From: G963665815 sp942492065
GTDB lineage: Bacteria > Cloacimonadota > Cloacimonadia > Cloacimonadales > JAIOQZ01
Assembly (NCBI GenBank): GCA_942492065.1
Contig: CALODV010000008.1
Span: 558,001-622,000 of the forward strand
Direction of reading: 5' to 3'
Length of the DNA stretch: 64,000 nucleotides
Part shown: one piece after another, positions 62,074 to 64,000 of the stretch
How positions within the stretch are numbered: the stretch's first letter is position 1
Layout: every line of letters begins with the position of its first letter
The notes under the pieces: model-generated
The model's input: only the letters and a program-made list of their open reading frames with translations
What the model was told of the DNA's origin: nothing
Databases searched by the model: none
Position numbers and translations under genes: made by a program

Positions 62074-63999
62074 TTAAAGCAGTTCATTGTACAGACGATT
62101 GATTTCTGGACTATTGCTACTGATGAGAGTCCGATAAATATTCAAAATTTCCAACGCTTCTTTCTTATCATTTCTGAATTTAATCTTGAAATCAGCATAT
62201 GATAGGAAAAATTGTCTAACAGTTGGAAGATTAGTGTAAATGCCATTAATCATAACATAATTGTAATCTATATCGAATGCTTCTGAAAAAATTTCGTTCA
62301 GCTTAATTTCGTACATTTTCTCTGCTCGATCAAGTTTACCTAACTCAACATAAAATGATGGATAATTGTAGATAATATTATTCGCATAATCTGTGTACAT
62401 TATGCTTTTTTCCAGATAGAATTCTGCTTGTTCAATATTCTTCTTAAGAAGTTCTATTTTTGCCATTTCGAAAAACATCGATTTTCTCTCAGGGAAGATT
62501 ATATATGAACCAAGACAGCTAAATGTTCTTTGCTCTAGATATCTTGTGTCATTTTCTATACTTTTCATTATTTTTAGAGCTTCATTAGTTTTGTTTTTCT
62601 TAATCAGTACTTTCGCAGTTTGGTATAGATATCTATAATACTCTTCATCCTTCCTTACTTGGGAATCATGTTTTTTCTTAAGAAGTTTGAGGTAGAACTC
62701 ACTTCTCTGAAGATCATCTTCTGCAAGATAATAAGCACTTAGTGTATAACATTCATTGTTAATATAATTCTCCGAAACATCAACGTTGTTTTCATTTGCA
62801 ATAGAAAATGCACTATTGAATTCATTGTTACTTATCATAGCCTTAACTTGATTAAGTGTGTTGGGCATATCAAATTCCTCCAGGATGTATATTACATCTA
62901 AAGCTCTATCCAAATCAAATTCTTCATAAAAAGAAGAAACAGGCTTTATTTTTTTTGGATTTTTCATAATTTGATTTGCAAAAACAACTTGTATTAATGT
63001 ATTACTTGATGCATCAAGTTTCTTCAGATAATTATCATTTTCTTCGCTCTGAATATATTTGAAGAATTTCCTTGTTGTAGTTTCGTTTTTTGTGATATAC
63101 TCATAGGTCTGAAGTAAATTATCGCTTGTATCACAAATCTTTTTAATCTTGATGAGGTTCTGCTCATCTTCAGAATAAAGAAAATATCTGATCATCCTTG
63201 CTATTACCGAAGTACTTAAATAAGATTCAAGATTCTCAGAACTACAGATAGAATCATATAAGCTATCCAGCTTACTGTAGTTATGTGTTTTGTAATATAA
63301 ATAAGACAGTTTCTCAATTGCATCAATATTTGCTTGATCACATTCTATAGCTCCCAATAAATACGATTCCGCTTTGTAAATATCTAATAAATGATCGTCA
63401 TACAATTCTGCCATCAGAACTTTCATAGGAGAATAATGTTCAAGTAAATCGTTAAAAAAATCAAGCTTCTCTTGTACATAATTTATTTTATAAGAAAGAA
63501 ATATATCTTTTGCAATATCAAAAATGAAAATCCTGAAATCTTCATCATTATTTATGTAATCAAATAATTTATCTTTATCAATGTCTATAATGTTTCTCAG
63601 AACATTTTCAAGTATAGTATATTTGCTTCCCAGAAAATACTTTACACCTGGAGATCCGGTACTTGATACTTGGGGCAAATTTTGTGATAAATTTTTCAGA
63701 TTGTCCAAGGCTGCATCAACATTTGACTGCTGAACATTGTAATCTGCCAAGTATAGATAAAATGTGCCATGAGTCAATTCTAATTCCTGCAGTTTTTTTA
63801 TGAACTCATATTCATGCTCCTTATACCCGAACTTATCAAGTAACTCCAAAGCTTCGTTGGGATAATCAAACCACAATTGTAGATCCCGCATTTTATGGTC
63901 ATCATTACTGTTTTTTAATTTTTCACTCAATGATTTTATTTCAGAGATTTTATATTTAACATAGTTATCAACGATATCCTCATCTTCATAGAATTCCAT
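62074..63999 (-). CDS. TPR-rich protein, N-terminus at the window edge
   Basis: At least 641 residues of helix-rich, TPR-like sequence are present, with no enzyme motif. The visible ATG is two bases from the right window edge, so the true start, possibly with a signal peptide like its relative, may lie outside. The last 150 residues match the end of the protein at 5660-8383 (a YxELGKLDRAEKMYE-type repeat, then FFLSYADF and KKEALEILNIYR), showing that they are paralogues 54 kb apart. Its stop faces the dusB-TPR operon. Confidence 0.82.
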   Translation of the reverse strand: MEFYEDEDIVDNYVKYKISEIKSLSEKLKNSNDDHKMRDLQLWFDYPNEALELLDKFGYKEHEYEFIKKLQELELTHGTFYLYLADYNVQQSNVDAALDNLKNLSQNLPQVSSTGSPGVKYFLGSKYTILENVLRNIIDIDKDKLFDYINNDEDFRIFIFDIAKDIFLSYKINYVQEKLDFFNDLLEHYSPMKVLMAELYDDHLLDIYKAESYLLGAIECDQANIDAIEKLSYLYYKTHNYSKLDSLYDSICSSENLESYLSTSVIARMIRYFLYSEDEQNLIKIKKICDTSDNLLQTYEYITKNETTTRKFFKYIQSEENDNYLKKLDASSNTLIQVVFANQIMKNPKKIKPVSSFYEEFDLDRALDVIYILEEFDMPNTLNQVKAMISNNEFNSAFSIANENNVDVSENYINNECYTLSAYYLAEDDLQRSEFYLKLLKKKHDSQVRKDEEYYRYLYQTAKVLIKKNKTNEALKIMKSIENDTRYLEQRTFSCLGSYIIFPERKSMFFEMAKIELLKKNIEQAEFYLEKSIMYTDYANNIIYNYPSFYVELGKLDRAEKMYEIKLNEIFSEAFDIDYNYVMINGIYTNLPTVRQFFLSYADFKIKFRNDKKEALEILNIYRTLISSNSPEINRLYNELL

Positions 64000-64000
64000 A

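Overview
This AT-rich window, about 64 kb, comes from a diderm (LPS-making) bacterium, most likely an uncultured FCB-group lineage such as Cloacimonadota or Delongbacteria. That placement is inferred from two things. Five large secreted proteins end in the same roughly 85-residue C-terminal sorting domain (PNPFNPxT, then YNIKGQKxxTL, then SGxYF, then xLLK), and there is an LPS assembly operon. No rRNA, tRNA, transposase, integrase or CRISPR array was recognised. Gene density is high and no gene-free stretch exceeds 300 bases.

Layout. 1-2.3 kb: tail of a receiver-domain protein, then metG. 2.35-5.6 kb: a SpoIID/LytB-like protein and a secreted multidomain protein. 5.66-13.55 kb (minus): a large TPR protein, then an operon tmk, prc-like protease, CtpA-like protease and response regulator, joined by short gaps and a 4-nt overlap. 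13.7-22.3 kb (minus): a 1749-residue gingipain-family (C25) protein, two unknown envelope proteins and a GLUG-like secreted protein. 22.4-24.0 kb: two tandem paralogous lipoproteins. 24.1-29.2 kb (minus): a small protein, a block of three GC-rich hairpins, valS, a Nudix hydrolase and a GcvT-family protein. 29.5-33.0 kb: an accessory island holding a frameshifted transglutaminase-like gene, two minimal secreted RHS-core proteins that share a 201-bp repeat, two paralogous lipoproteins and a membrane protein. 33.1-38.8 kb: a small sorting-domain protein, a 2-hydroxyacid dehydrogenase, a TPR protein with an orphan HisKA domain, a BaiN-type flavoprotein, a 44-residue small protein and two envelope proteins. 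38.8-49.0 kb: a subtilase-fold secreted protein, a phosphohexomutase, an FGE-fold protein, a PreP-type M16 protease and an RsbU-like phosphatase. 49.1-53.1 kb: serC and an LPS operon (two glycosyltransferases and an LptF/G permease). 53.1-57.5 kb (minus): isochorismatase-like, MobA-like, PhoH-PIN and an alanine racemase with a 250-residue extension. 57.6-61.9 kb: an HD-GYP phosphodiesterase, an SpoU methyltransferase, a Dus dihydrouridine synthase and a TPR protein. 62.1-64.0 kb (minus): a TPR-rich protein cut by the window edge and paralogous to the one at 5.66 kb.

How the genes fit together. Most of the window serves the envelope: LPS synthesis and export, cell-wall enzymes, periplasmic proteolysis (two S41 proteases beside a response regulator, M16 protease) and a secretion route that recognises the shared C-terminal domain. 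Signalling genes (receiver, RsbU phosphatase, HD-GYP, orphan HisKA) are scattered among housekeeping genes. The best candidate for an undescribed system is the 29.5-33.0 kb island, where RHS cores of about 40 residues sit directly behind signal peptides, carry different C-terminal tails, and are translationally linked to lipoproteins and a transglutaminase-like protein. It looks like a miniature polymorphic-effector locus; no function has been shown.
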